Shown here piece after piece: positions 30,675-40,127 of a DNA stretch of 64,000 nt. This DNA comes from Bacteroidia bacterium (GTDB taxonomy: Bacteria > Bacteroidota > Bacteroidia > Palsa-965): the NCBI GenBank assembly GCA_025454955.1, contig JALONL010000017.1:1-64000 (forward strand). Direction: 5' to 3'. The translations under genes were made by a program, and so were the position numbers. The notes under the pieces were generated by a model. That model searched no databases. It worked only from the letters and a program-made list of their open reading frames with translations, and was not told the DNA's origin. Positions within the stretch are counted from its first letter, which is position 1; each line of letters starts with the position of its first letter.

Positions 30675-31712
30675 TTACCTGTTAATATTCGCCTTATCCA
30701 ACGCCTTCTGATACGCCTCCGCATTCTTCAAATGCTGATCGTAGCTGCTGGTGAATTTGTGCCGTCCGGTGCCAAACTCGGCACACATGTATAAATAATT
30801 GTTGCGTTTGTAACTCAACACAGCATCAATGCTTTCGGGCTGGGGCAAACGTATGGGGCCGGGCGGAAGACCTTTGTAACGGTAGGTGTTGTAGGGCGAA
30901 TTTACATCGAGGTCGCTGCGCAGTACGCGTTGTATGTTGAAATCGCCGAGCGCGTAAATTACTGTCGGATCCGATTGCAGCGGCATTCCGTCGTTCAGGC
31001 GGTTTATGTACAGCCCGGCAATGGTGGGACGTTCGTCGGCATAGCGGCTTTGCTCGGCTTCCACAATGGAGGCAAGTGTAATTACTTCGGTCTGGCTCAG
31101 GCCAATGCTTCGGGCCAGTTGCTTGCGTTGGTCGGTCCAAAAGTCTTTATACACTTTGGCCATGGCCGTCATAAATTCTTCGGGCGAAGTGTTCCACTTA
31201 AAGCTGTACTCGTCGGGCATAAACAGCGTCATCACATTGGTGCTGTTTAGTCCGAATTTATCGAGATACGAATCGTCGTTAAGTAATTCGAGTATGGCTG
31301 CAGAGTCGGCTTCGAGCTTGCCTCCCACTCTTCCGGCTAAGTGCTCTTTGGTGCGCACGCTGTTGAAGGTAAACGTAACCGGCTCCTGCAATCCGGCAGC
31401 CAGTAAATTAATAAGTTCGCGGTTGCTCATGCCGTCTTTTATGCGGTAGCGGCCGGGCTTTACAGTTTCAAACTTTTTGAGTTTTACCATCCACTCAAAC
31501 GTAGTGCGGTTTTTAATAAGTGCTTTCGATTCGAGCTGTGCAATGAGTTCCTCCATTGTGGTGCCGGTACGCACATACAAAAACTTGGAGCTGTGATCTT
31601 TGGTTTGCACATTGCCAAACATACTCCAGCCCAACCAGCCGCCTACACCCAGCGCCAGCAAAAGCACCACGAACAGAATGCGTTTAAAGGGGGATGATGA
31701 TTTTGATGCCAT
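30675..31712 (-). CDS. mltG: Endolytic transglycosylase MltG
   Basis: A 345-residue inner-membrane enzyme that cuts nascent peptidoglycan strands. One N-terminal membrane helix (ILFVVLLLALGVGGWLGW) anchors it; the LysM-like part has MSNRELINLLAAG; the catalytic YceG region holds TLASIVEAEQSRYADERPTI (catalytic Glu within IVEAEQ, where many homologues have IVEKE), AGLYINRLNDGMPLQSDPTV and SPYNTYRYKGLPPGPI. Length is normal. It lies eight bases downstream of a cytochrome gene. In many Bacteroidetes it follows dapF and a GNAT gene; here these are found 3-6 kb away. Confidence 0.93.
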   Translation of the reverse strand: MASKSSSPFKRILFVVLLLALGVGGWLGWSMFGNVQTKDHSSKFLYVRTGTTMEELIAQLESKALIKNRTTFEWMVKLKKFETVKPGRYRIKDGMSNRELINLLAAGLQEPVTFTFNSVRTKEHLAGRVGGKLEADSAAILELLNDDSYLDKFGLNSTNVMTLFMPDEYSFKWNTSPEEFMTAMAKVYKDFWTDQRKQLARSIGLSQTEVITLASIVEAEQSRYADERPTIAGLYINRLNDGMPLQSDPTVIYALGDFNIQRVLRSDLDVNSPYNTYRYKGLPPGPIRLPQPESIDAVLSYKRNNYLYMCAEFGTGRHKFTSSYDQHLKNAEAYQKALDKANINR

Positions 31713-31720
31713 GCAGTTTG

Positions 31721-33799
31721 TTACGGGTTTGACTGTTTCAGTTGTTGCTGCAACTGTTTGGCCTGCTCATTTTCGGGATGCACTTTGAGACATTGATTAA
31801 CCAACGTCAATGCAGCGGCTTTGTTGCCTCTGAACAACTGCAAACCGGCCATGTTAAGCAAAGCCTGATCGTCGTCGGGGTCGTACTTGAGTGCGGTTTG
31901 ATAGCATTGCTCGGCTTTTTTATCGTTGCCTTCGAGCAGCCAGAGGTAACCGAGGTTGGTGTTTGCCTGAACGTGTTTCGGATAGGCGTCGAGCACCATC
32001 TGTAACTGCGCACGGGCTTCGAAATTCTTTTTGTTTACGGCGAGAGTGAGTCCGTATTTGGCGCGGAAATCGGGGTGGAACGGGGCCAGGTCGGTGGCTT
32101 TTTTGTAGAACAGTTCGGCGGTGGCTGCATTGCCGGTTTTGTAAAACGATTCGCCAATGCGGTAGGCGGCCCAGGCGTGGTAATTGTCCCAGCTTTCGCG
32201 CACCAGCACCGTGTCGAGCGCGGTGCGCACACCGAGGCGGTTTACCTGCGCCGTTACGCCTGCAAAGTCGTTGCGCAGAAACGAAAGCTGCACCAGCTCG
32301 CAGAAATTGCCGCGCAAATCGGGCACGGTGGCATCGGGCAAATAGCGTTTGGCCGAATCGAGGTACTGCGGATCGGCCGTAAACTTTTCGAACTGCTGCA
32401 AATACGCACGGCCCCTGGTTTGTGCCGAAGGATTATCGTCATTCACCGCATACAGGCCGAGAAACTTTTTCACCTCTGCCGTGGTCTTTTTGGCTTCGGC
32501 ATCAGAATCGGGCACAGGCCGGCGTATCCAGTGATCGTGTACCGTGACATGCGGAATATCAATAGAACCCGAACGCGGCATGTGACACGATACACAGTTG
32601 TTTTGCGCGGTAGTCACCGTTTTTATCGGCGCAGTGCAGCCATGCAGTTTGCTTTGCTTACTGCCCTGCGTGTGGCAGCCCATACACTTGGCGTTGAATG
32701 CCGATGAGCCGGTTTCTTTTACCGTAACGTGCGGGTTATGGCAGGTAACGCAGGTAAAACTGCTGCGTGCCGGACGAAGTTCATTCGCATTACCCGGCTT
32801 CGGCTGCGACTGTATAAAACATGCACTCATTTTCAAACGCTCGGCGTGCGAGGCCATAATGAATTCGTCTTCGGCTCCCTCGTACTTGGGCATAAACACA
32901 GTCATTACCGAATTGAGTTTCATGCCCGGTTTGAAATCGAAAAACGATTTGCCGGGCTGCAACACGGCATTGCCCTGCAGGTGGCAACGCTGGCATACAT
33001 CAAACTGCAAATCGGGCTGCAGCTTGCCGGGGTTTACAATGGAGTAGTCGATAAACTTCGACGTATCTATAATATCGCCCGCCATTTTCTGCTGTACGTG
33101 AATGGAGCCGGGGCCGTGGCAGCGTTCGCAGGTAATGCCGTCGGGTATTTCGGTAAACTGGTTTTCCGAGCCTTTCACAAAACCGGGCAGGGTGTTGTGG
33201 CAACTCATACATTCGAGCCCGATTTTGCGGTCGAAACGCGAGTTGTGCCCGTCTTCAAAGCCCGGCGGCAAATCCCATTTTCCTTTTTGCGTGTAAAAAG
33301 TCATCGGCATCTGAAACAGGTAGCCGTTTACCGAATAAATATGAGAGTTGGTATGCTGACCCGAACCTACAATGTAGTCCACCTGCTCGGTGCGTTTGTA
33401 AGTGGTATCGCGGCCTTCGAGGCGGTATTCGCTGATGTACATTTTGCCGCCGCTGAAATAGCTGTGGTACCAGAGGTTGCGGTACTTATCGTAAATGGTG
33501 GAATTGCTGCCGAAACTCGCCGAGGTTTTGGCCGTGTTGGCCGTATCAAACGAGCGGCCCATGCCGGTGTGTATGAACGTTTCGTAAATGTTGAGGTGGC
33601 AGCCTTTGCAGGTGTTCATGCCCACGTAGCGGGCACTGTCGCTGTGGTTGAGGTACGGACTTACGGCGGCCACCGAGTCAGTGCCGGACTTTTTATCGTC
33701 GCTGCCCGAGCAGGCGGCAAAAAATGCACACCAGCACAAAAGCAAACCCACCGGCAAAAGCCGCAGCGAAAAACGAAAACTGAAATTACGTTTGCTCAC
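31721..33799 (-). CDS. Seven-haem c-type cytochrome lipoprotein with TPR C-terminus
   Basis: A 692-residue exported protein. Signal peptide with lipobox (LLLCWCAFFAACSG). Seven CxxCH haem motifs are present: CKGCH, CMSCH, CERCH, CQRCH, CVTCH, CMGCH and CVSCH, all between about residues 60 and 400. The last 160 residues are TPR-like (FYKTGNAATAELFYKKATDL, HVQANTNLGYLWLLEGNDKK). Such multihaem proteins carry electrons in the periplasm or act as oxidoreductases; the exact reaction is not visible. Next gene in the same direction is mltG after eight bases, probably by chance of operon structure. Substrate unknown. Confidence 0.92.
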   Translation of the reverse strand: MSKRNFSFRFSLRLLPVGLLLCWCAFFAACSGSDDKKSGTDSVAAVSPYLNHSDSARYVGMNTCKGCHLNIYETFIHTGMGRSFDTANTAKTSASFGSNSTIYDKYRNLWYHSYFSGGKMYISEYRLEGRDTTYKRTEQVDYIVGSGQHTNSHIYSVNGYLFQMPMTFYTQKGKWDLPPGFEDGHNSRFDRKIGLECMSCHNTLPGFVKGSENQFTEIPDGITCERCHGPGSIHVQQKMAGDIIDTSKFIDYSIVNPGKLQPDLQFDVCQRCHLQGNAVLQPGKSFFDFKPGMKLNSVMTVFMPKYEGAEDEFIMASHAERLKMSACFIQSQPKPGNANELRPARSSFTCVTCHNPHVTVKETGSSAFNAKCMGCHTQGSKQSKLHGCTAPIKTVTTAQNNCVSCHMPRSGSIDIPHVTVHDHWIRRPVPDSDAEAKKTTAEVKKFLGLYAVNDDNPSAQTRGRAYLQQFEKFTADPQYLDSAKRYLPDATVPDLRGNFCELVQLSFLRNDFAGVTAQVNRLGVRTALDTVLVRESWDNYHAWAAYRIGESFYKTGNAATAELFYKKATDLAPFHPDFRAKYGLTLAVNKKNFEARAQLQMVLDAYPKHVQANTNLGYLWLLEGNDKKAEQCYQTALKYDPDDDQALLNMAGLQLFRGNKAAALTLVNQCLKVHPENEQAKQLQQQLKQSNP

Positions 33800-33991
33800 A
33801 GGTTGAATGAAATGCCGGGGATGCGCAATTTTGTTGGCTTTAAAATTACAATTTTATGCGCAGCGAATTAACTTGTTTTTTAATACCCCCTGCCATTTTC
33901 TGTCGTTTGTAAAGACGATGTATTAAATTGGCAGCGGTCCTGTAAGAATAAAATTATGTGGCTGTTACATTTGAGGCTTCCAAACAACTGC

Positions 33992-34708
33992 ATGAAACGT
34001 ATTTCCTCCTTCCTTCCCTGTTTGTTTTTAACCGTTCTCTCTTTGGGGTTCTTGCGGCCGCTTCACGCCCAAAACAGCAGTTTGGGGAGTTGGAATATTT
34101 TTCAGGTGAAATACGGTATTACCGATAAACTCAGCCTGTTTGGCGAAGCACAACTCCGCTCGCTGCGCTTTTACACGCATTTTCATTACTACGAATACAA
34201 AGGCGGTATCGAGTACAAACCCCTTCCGGGCCTGCGCCTGGCCTTAGGCGCGGGCGATTATGATACTTACCGCGAAGGCGGAAATTTTGTTACCCCAAAA
34301 AACAACGACGAATTCCGCCTCTGGCCGCAAATACAGCTAAGCCAGACCCTCGGCAAATTTAAAATCGAGCAACGCTACCGCGCCGAGTTTCGTTTTACCT
34401 CCAACGGCTACCGCAATCGCTTCCGATACAGACTGGCCCTGCTTTATCCGTTTGGAAAAGAAAAAAACGGCTTTACACCTTTTCAGCTAAGTGTAAGCAA
34501 CGAACTTTTTTTCACCAACAGAGAGCCGTATTTCGAGCGAAACCGCTTAGCCTTTAACTTCAACTACCGGCTTAGCAAACAGCTTTCGTTCATGGCCGGC
34601 TACCTGCATCAGTTCGACTACCGCATAAACGACGAAACCGGCCGCGACTTTTTGCAGCTTGGCATTTACATTGAATTGAAAAGGAACAGCGCAGCGAAAA
34701 AGCAGTAA
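33992..34708 (+). CDS. DUF2490 outer membrane protein
   Basis: A 238-residue beta-barrel-like protein. MKRISSFLPCLFLTVLSLGF at 33992 begins the signal peptide (cut after LHAQ); the longer frame from 33956 adds nothing useful. Alternating strands (KLSLFGEAQLRSLRFYTHFH, QTLGKFKIEQRYRAEFRFTS, FNFNYRLSKQLSFMAGYLHQ) and the end FDYRINDETGRDFLQLGIYI match the DUF2490 pattern typical of Bacteroidetes. Probably an outer membrane barrel; function unknown. Confidence 0.85.
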   Translation: MKRISSFLPCLFLTVLSLGFLRPLHAQNSSLGSWNIFQVKYGITDKLSLFGEAQLRSLRFYTHFHYYEYKGGIEYKPLPGLRLALGAGDYDTYREGGNFVTPKNNDEFRLWPQIQLSQTLGKFKIEQRYRAEFRFTSNGYRNRFRYRLALLYPFGKEKNGFTPFQLSVSNELFFTNREPYFERNRLAFNFNYRLSKQLSFMAGYLHQFDYRINDETGRDFLQLGIYIELKRNSAAKKQ

Positions 34709-34711
34709 GGC

Positions 34712-35254
34712 TTAGTGGCCTTTGCGCACCAACTGCATCAGCAATTCGTCCACAAACGAATCGCCCACACGAATCCAGTCTTTCTTAATGCCCGTAATCA
34801 AAAACTTGTGACGCTGGAAAAGCATTACGCTTTCTTCGTTGTCCACAGTTACGTTGCAATACAACTGGTGCAGATGCAGCACATGATAGCAGTACTGAAT
34901 GAGCAGCGAAAGTGCTTCAGACGCAAAGCCTTTGCCGCGGTCTTCCTCGTGTGCAATGAGTATGCCCACACCTGCGCGCTGGTGCGTGGGATCGAAATCA
35001 AACAGGTCGATGCAGCCCACGTCTTTTCCGTCGCGCGTGGTAATCATGAGGCGCAGTTGCTTGTTGGTGTGCAAATCGAGGTGTGAGCTGGCAATGTACT
35101 GTTCAAGCACAAAACGCGAAAACGGCGCAAGTGTATTGCTGGCCTTCCAAATGGCCGGGTCGTTTTCCCATTTGTACAACGAATCTATATCATGCGGTTC
35201 CAATGCCCGCAGGCGTATTCTTTCGCCGAGAAGTAACTGAATCTGATGAGCCAT
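34712..35254 (-). CDS. GNAT family N-acetyltransferase
   Basis: A 180-residue acetyltransferase of the RimJ/RimL-like branch. MAHQIQLLLGERIRLRALEP at 35254 is the start. The fold is clear: LRALEPHDIDSLYKWENDP, DVGCIDLFDFDPTHQRAGVG, then the acetyl-CoA loop IAHEEDRGKGFASEALSLLI and YCNVTVDNEESVMLFQRHKF. Substrate cannot be told. It is in the dapF gene run (dapF, membrane protein, hypothetical, GNAT); dapF-GNAT-mltG neighbourhood is common in this phylum. Confidence 0.9.
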   Translation of the reverse strand: MAHQIQLLLGERIRLRALEPHDIDSLYKWENDPAIWKASNTLAPFSRFVLEQYIASSHLDLHTNKQLRLMITTRDGKDVGCIDLFDFDPTHQRAGVGILIAHEEDRGKGFASEALSLLIQYCYHVLHLHQLYCNVTVDNEESVMLFQRHKFLITGIKKDWIRVGDSFVDELLMQLVRKGH

Positions 35255-35298
35255 AGGGTGTTGCCGCCACAATATACACAAAATGTTTGGCCGCGTGT

Positions 35299-35811
35299 TT
35301 ATGGCATAACGTGGCCGATCATGGCTTTTTCTATATCCGAAACCGAATACACCGGAAGCTCAATTTCACGGCCCGGCACATTTATACTGTAACACTGCCC
35401 CAGTTGCCCGGAAGATTCGAGTAAGGGCAGCAACTCGAAAATAAAACCGGCCTGTGCGGCCTGCGTCACACCCTGCTCCACGGCCAGTTGGCGCAGCGGG
35501 GCCAGGCAGGTTAATCCGCCCGGTTCCACACGGGTATAGCGGGCAAAAATGTCCTTTAACTGCGCCTCCGCCAGTTCGGGCCGGGGCAAATTCCAACGCA
35601 CAAATACGGCCGGAAGCTGTTTACGCGAAATAAGCCTGAAAAGTGCTTCCGCCTCTTCGCCCTGCTGCGTGCCGCCTGTGTGCAGGGCCCAGCAGGCATT
35701 GCCATGAAGAAGAATAAGGTGTGGCGGCGGACGGAGAATATTGAGCAGCACAATCCAGCTTCCCTCCTTCAGCAGTTCCCAATTTCCGAGCGGCGATACA
35801 GATAGTTTCAT
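35299..35811 (-). CDS. Hypothetical protein
   Basis: A 170-residue soluble protein (MKLSVSPLGNWELLKEGSWI). I do not recognise it. It has a hydrophobic beta start (IVLLNILRPPPHLILLHGNA) and helices later (QLAVEQGVTQAAQAGFIFEL). A TACCTTTG box at 35822-35829 on the minus strand lies about ten bases before the ATG, which suggests it starts its own short-leader transcript. The GNAT gene follows 44 bp downstream. Confidence 0.65.
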   Translation of the reverse strand: MKLSVSPLGNWELLKEGSWIVLLNILRPPPHLILLHGNACWALHTGGTQQGEEAEALFRLISRKQLPAVFVRWNLPRPELAEAQLKDIFARYTRVEPGGLTCLAPLRQLAVEQGVTQAAQAGFIFELLPLLESSGQLGQCYSINVPGREIELPVYSVSDIEKAMIGHVMP

Positions 35812-35821
35812 AAACCTGCCG

Positions 35822-35829
35822 CAAAGGTA
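35822..35829 (-). promoter_or_regulatory. Putative -7 box TACCTTTG
   Basis: Minus-strand TACCTTTG about ten bases before the ATG of the gene at 35811, a match to TAnnTTTG. Confidence 0.4.
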
Positions 35830-35856
35830 CGCAGCCCGCCGAAACCGGCCTCCGAA

Positions 35857-36942
35857 TTATTTCCGCGCCTTTGCCGTGGGAGCCGGAGCTCCGCCGCCTT
35901 TAAATATCTCGTTCCACACCCCAATAAACGTAATGTGGTTGAGCGGAAACTCCAGAAACACATGCAGAAAACTGAGCAGGAAAAGCACATTGAAACCAAT
36001 GCTGTAATCCCACAAATAAAGCCCCACGGCCGCCGCCCAAAGCACACCAATAAGCGCCAGGCGAAGTTTCGACACCTCGTGCCATTTGATAACCGATGTT
36101 TTCGAAAACCAGTTGAGATAATGGTAAGTATAGGCAAAGGCAATAAACCGCATAATGGCCACACCGGTATCGGAAGTGAAAATGGCCGAAGTGCGGTTTT
36201 CAAAGAGGGCTGTGGGTGTGCCGCCAAAAGCCTTTACGGCTTCGTAGCTGTCGGTAAACATGAGCCGGAAATCGTCGTCAAGCAGTTTGAGCGTTTCTAT
36301 ATTGAGCAGTTGAAACTTCTGGTAGGCCCGCGAAGCATACTCGGTAAGCGGCAGCGATTCGGGATGGATGAAAATAATGAGCATCGGGCATATTATAAAC
36401 ACGGCAATGGAAAGATAACCGCTGCGGCTTTTGCCCTTTAGTGCCCCGTAAAGCATGAAAAATCCGGTAAACAGATACACATGCAGCAGCGTGGGTAAAA
36501 ACACCGAAAACAGCACAAACAGCTCTTTGGAAATAAGCGCGGTAAATGCAATGAAAATGAATACGATAAACCGGTAAAAGGCCGATTTGATGAGCACCAT
36601 GGCCAGCGCACCTATAAATGCGACATAAATAATGGCCGTAGTCACACCCTTGTGCGTATCAGGATCAATGAGTTTTTTGGGCGTGAGCACGTAGGCAATC
36701 AGGAAAAGCACCACCGCCGCGAGTGTGAGAAACACATAATCGTATTTGCCTTTCGAGAAGAAGCCGCGTTTCTGCAGCCACGAAATTTCGGTGAGGTAAT
36801 GCCCGGGGCCGAGCACGGCGTAGGAGAACAGAAAAAGCTCGAACGGCACGTAAAAGGCCACGCCCAGCGCGAGGATCATTAAACCGATATTGACGTAATT
36901 GATTTTATCGGTATTGGGTATTGAAGATACGGAACTGCTCAT
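35857..36942 (-). CDS. Multi-pass membrane protein
   Basis: A 361-residue protein with about nine to ten hydrophobic helices (IGLMILALGVAFYVPFELFL, YVFLTLAAVVLFLIAYVLTP, FIVFIFIAFTALISKELFVL). A conserved-looking SYAVLGPGHYLTEISWLQKR segment with His and Glu lies near the N-terminus. Its start overlaps the dapF stop by four bases (ATGA), so the two are co-translated. No family name; the link with dapF may suggest an envelope role, which is inference. Confidence 0.75.
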   Translation of the reverse strand: MSSSVSSIPNTDKINYVNIGLMILALGVAFYVPFELFLFSYAVLGPGHYLTEISWLQKRGFFSKGKYDYVFLTLAAVVLFLIAYVLTPKKLIDPDTHKGVTTAIIYVAFIGALAMVLIKSAFYRFIVFIFIAFTALISKELFVLFSVFLPTLLHVYLFTGFFMLYGALKGKSRSGYLSIAVFIICPMLIIFIHPESLPLTEYASRAYQKFQLLNIETLKLLDDDFRLMFTDSYEAVKAFGGTPTALFENRTSAIFTSDTGVAIMRFIAFAYTYHYLNWFSKTSVIKWHEVSKLRLALIGVLWAAAVGLYLWDYSIGFNVLFLLSFLHVFLEFPLNHITFIGVWNEIFKGGGAPAPTAKARK

Positions 36943-37721
36943 ACGTTAAGTTCTCCTTGAAATACAAATTTAGCCGGGCCTTCGAGCCAGATGTCATCAA
37001 AACCACCGTTGCGGCGGTGATAGTGTACCATTAAACTTCCGCCCTTGGTTTCCACGGCAATGTTTCCCGATTCGGGAGCAATGCCCTGCAGCGAAGCCGC
37101 CAGCGCCGAGGCCGTTACGCCGGTGCCGCACGAAAGTGTTTCGTTTTCCACCCCGCGCTCGTAGGTGCGCACAAAAATGTTTTGTCCCATCACCTCCACA
37201 AAATTTACGTTGGTGCCCTGCTCGGCAAAACGCGGGCTGTAACGCACTTCGCGCCCGGCCGCATATACATTCAGGCCCGATACGTCGCTCATAAAACGTA
37301 CTACGTGCGGCGAGCCGGTGTCTATGAAATAATCGGTGCCGGTGAGTTCGGTCTGATGTACATCGCTCATTTTTAGCTGCACATTATCGCCGGTAATAAA
37401 GGCGTTGTGCGCACCGTCGTATGCAATGAAATTTATTTCCGAGCCGTTTACAATGCCAAGGTCATGCGCAAAACGACAAATGCAGCGGCCACCGTTTCCG
37501 CACATCGAGCCCGGGGCACCGTCGGAATTGAAATAAACCATCCTGAAATCATACCCCGGCTCATTACGCAGCAGCATAAGGCCGTCGGCACCAATGCCAA
37601 AATGCCTGTCGCAGATACGTTCCACTAATTTTTTATCCTGATCGGGAAAACGGTTTTCCCTGTCGTCAACCAACACAAAATCGTTTCCCGTACCCTGATA
37701 TTTGTAAAACCTGATCTGCAT
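36939..37721 (-). CDS. dapF: Diaminopimelate epimerase
   Basis: A 260-residue cytoplasmic enzyme converting LL- to meso-diaminopimelate for peptidoglycan and lysine. Both catalytic Cys are visible: MCGNGGRCICRFAHDLG (about residue 73) and ETLSCGTGVTASALA (about 210); FYKYQGTGNDFVLVDDRE opens the protein. Length is slightly short but complete. It lies five bases after an upstream membrane-anchored protein and overlaps the next gene by four bases. Confidence 0.95.
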   Translation of the reverse strand: MQIRFYKYQGTGNDFVLVDDRENRFPDQDKKLVERICDRHFGIGADGLMLLRNEPGYDFRMVYFNSDGAPGSMCGNGGRCICRFAHDLGIVNGSEINFIAYDGAHNAFITGDNVQLKMSDVHQTELTGTDYFIDTGSPHVVRFMSDVSGLNVYAAGREVRYSPRFAEQGTNVNFVEVMGQNIFVRTYERGVENETLSCGTGVTASALAASLQGIAPESGNIAVETKGGSLMVHYHRRNGGFDDIWLEGPAKFVFQGELNV

Positions 37722-37726
37722 AGCGG

Positions 37727-38419
37727 CTATCCGTTTATACGACTCAGCACCGATTCGTCGGTTACACGTTCGTAGGGGCGGTCTTTGGAAGTAGGTTCAA
37801 GACGGAAAACACCTGCGGGTGTTTTCATGTAAATTGAATTGTCTAACCGGGTGAGCTGAATTTTATCATCGGGCGTAAAGCCGAAAAGCACCAGACGGCT
37901 TCGGGTGAGGGTGTAGTATTTTGAGTTGAGCGGCGAACGCCAGAACTCCACGGTAAAATTACGCGCGCTTTCATCGCGCACACCGGCTTCTTTTCGCATT
38001 ACACTGTCGGTGGGCGATACCTGATCGAGATTGCGCACGGGAATTACGGCTTCGCCAATCATTTCCTTGGTGCGGAGTTCAAATTGTTCGTCGCCTGCCG
38101 GGCCGCCGGTTAATTCGTCGGAGCCGGACTGCGTGGTATCGGACAGATTATCGCTTTGCGGCGAATTATCGGACGGGGTGTTTTTGTTTGATTTGCGGGA
38201 TGGTTTCTCGCGGTTTTCGGGTTTGTTTTTCTCCTTTTCAGGAGCCGAAGATTCGTCTTTGCTGGTAAGCGATTTGTAAAACTCCATTTTCTGCACATAC
38301 TCATCGAGTTTGAGCAGAAAGAAGCCGCCGCCCAATACTACGCCGAGTAATAGTCCGAGAAAAAATACCTGAAGCTTATCGCGTACAAGAGACAGCCGGA
38401 GTCGTGACCAGGTTTTCAT
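37727..38419 (-). CDS. Membrane-anchored hypothetical protein with disordered linker
   Basis: A 230-residue protein. One N-terminal membrane helix (VFFLGLLLGVVLGGGFFLLK) follows a short basic cytoplasmic start. Residues about 50-105 are charged and Ser/Asn-rich, so disordered. The rest forms a small domain (FTVEFWRSPLNSKYYTLTRS, PDDKIQLTRLDNSIYMKTPA) that seems to lie in the periplasm. No known family. It is the first gene of the dapF run. Confidence 0.7.
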   Translation of the reverse strand: MKTWSRLRLSLVRDKLQVFFLGLLLGVVLGGGFFLLKLDEYVQKMEFYKSLTSKDESSAPEKEKNKPENREKPSRKSNKNTPSDNSPQSDNLSDTTQSGSDELTGGPAGDEQFELRTKEMIGEAVIPVRNLDQVSPTDSVMRKEAGVRDESARNFTVEFWRSPLNSKYYTLTRSRLVLFGFTPDDKIQLTRLDNSIYMKTPAGVFRLEPTSKDRPYERVTDESVLSRING

Positions 38420-38633
38420 GCAGAGGTGCTAATCGCTTTCAAATATACGACATTCTGCACTGCGTACACGACTGACAAGATTCTGACGGGCTGTCATATT
38501 TTCTGCCGTTTGGGCGCATAGCCCCGCCAATTCTTGTTAAAACAGGATGAAGGATATACGAAGGGAACAAAATTTGCGGTTATTTTTTCAGAAATTTGAA
38601 ACAGTTATTTCCCATTAAAAACGTTTTACACCT

Positions 38634-40082
38634 ATGAACCGTACTTTGCTGTTAGCCTTCAGTTGCGCCGTGTTGGGCGGTGCGGCTGCTCTGGGTATCA
38701 ACCGGCTTTTCCCGGCCGATGAAGCCAACGCCTACAACACACCTTCGCCCTCCACCCGGCTGGTATCCTATGCTTCGGGCGGTGCCGGGGTCGATTTCAG
38801 GCCCGCGGCCGAGCAAACCGTTCATGCCGTAGTGCATGTGAAAACCAAATTCACCACCCAGCAAACCTATATTGATCCGTTTCAGGGCCTGTTTTTTGGC
38901 CACGGAGGCATACAAAGCGTGCCGCGCGAGCAGCAGGCTTCGGGCTCGGGTGTTATCATTTCGGCCGACGGGTATATTGTGACCAACAACCACGTAATCG
39001 ATCAGGCCGAGGAAATTGAAGTAATTCTGAACGACAAACGCACCTTTACGGCCACCCTCGTGGGCATTGATGCCAGCACCGATCTGGCCCTGCTTAAAAT
39101 CGAGGAAAAAGGCCTTCCCTTTGTGGCCTGGGGCAATTCAGACGATGTAAAGGTGGGCGAATGGGTGCTTGCCGTGGGCAATCCGTTTAACCTTACCTCT
39201 ACCGTTACTGCGGGCATTGTAAGCGCCAAAGCCCGCAACATTAACATCATAAGCGGGAACGGCAGCGGAAACGGAGCCGTGGAATCGTTCATCCAGACCG
39301 ACGCGGCCGTAAATCCCGGCAACAGTGGCGGTGCATTGGTCGATATTCAGGGCCGTCTGGTGGGCATCAACACCGCCATTGCCTCGCAAACCGGCTCGTT
39401 TTCGGGCTATTCCTTTGCCATTCCGGTTAACCTGGTGCGCAAAGTGGTAACCGACCTTACCGAGTTCGGCACCGTGCAGCGCGGCTACCTCGGCGTTAAC
39501 ATCCGCGACGTGGATGCCACGCTGGCCAAGGAAAAAGGCCTGAAATCAATCAAGGGCGTTTACGTTACCAGCCTGATCGACGGAAGTGCCGCAGCCGATG
39601 GCGGTTTGGAGCCCGGCGACGTAATTACCCGCGTAGGCGATGTGGCCGTAAACAACGTACCCGAACTTCAGGAACAGGTAAACCGTTTCCGCCCCGGCGA
39701 CAAACTGCCCCTCACCTTCGAGCGCGACGGAAAATCGAAAACCACCTCCGTAACGCTCAAAAACAAAAACAACTCCACCAAACTCATCACCAAAGACGAC
39801 CCGGCCACCGCCGTGGAATCGCTCGGAGGTACGTTTGAGACTATGGCCGGAGAAGATTTGAAACGGTTAGGCATTACCAACGGGCTGAAGATTAGCAAAC
39901 TCGAAAACGGCAAACTCAAAAGCGCCGGTATCCGCGAAGGCTTCATCATTACTTCCATCGACAAAAAAGCCGTAGGCTCGCCCGAGGAGCTTAAACAGAT
40001 TCTCGAAAACAAAAAAGGCGGCGTTCTTATCGAAGGAGTGTATCCCAACGGTATGCGTGCATATTATGCCTTTGGAATGTAA
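38634..40082 (+). CDS. HtrA/DegQ-type periplasmic serine protease
   Basis: A 482-residue Do-like protease for quality control in the cell envelope. Signal peptide MNRTLLLAFSCAVLGGAAAL; protease domain with the catalytic triad in YIVTNNHVIDQAEEI (His about 119), DASTDLALLKI (Asp about 149) and AAVNPGNSGGALVDIQ (Ser about 229); then two PDZ domains (GYLGVNIRDVDATLAKEKGL; the second around LKISKLENGKLKSAGIREGF). All parts are complete. A hairpin at 40091-40127 follows. Divergent from the dapF run, with a gap of about 210 bp that may hold both promoters. Confidence 0.95.
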   Translation: MNRTLLLAFSCAVLGGAAALGINRLFPADEANAYNTPSPSTRLVSYASGGAGVDFRPAAEQTVHAVVHVKTKFTTQQTYIDPFQGLFFGHGGIQSVPREQQASGSGVIISADGYIVTNNHVIDQAEEIEVILNDKRTFTATLVGIDASTDLALLKIEEKGLPFVAWGNSDDVKVGEWVLAVGNPFNLTSTVTAGIVSAKARNINIISGNGSGNGAVESFIQTDAAVNPGNSGGALVDIQGRLVGINTAIASQTGSFSGYSFAIPVNLVRKVVTDLTEFGTVQRGYLGVNIRDVDATLAKEKGLKSIKGVYVTSLIDGSAAADGGLEPGDVITRVGDVAVNNVPELQEQVNRFRPGDKLPLTFERDGKSKTTSVTLKNKNNSTKLITKDDPATAVESLGGTFETMAGEDLKRLGITNGLKISKLENGKLKSAGIREGFIITSIDKKAVGSPEELKQILENKKGGVLIEGVYPNGMRAYYAFGM

Positions 40083-40090
40083 CAATTTGC

Positions 40091-40127
40091 GGTATGCTGC
40101 GTTTCTATGGTAGGAACGCAGCATACC
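40091..40127. terminator. 13-bp hairpin after the HtrA gene
   Basis: GGTATGCTGCGTT (40091-40103) pairs with AACGCAGCATACC (40115-40127). There is no good T run, so factor-independent termination is uncertain; it may protect the mRNA end. Confidence 0.5.
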
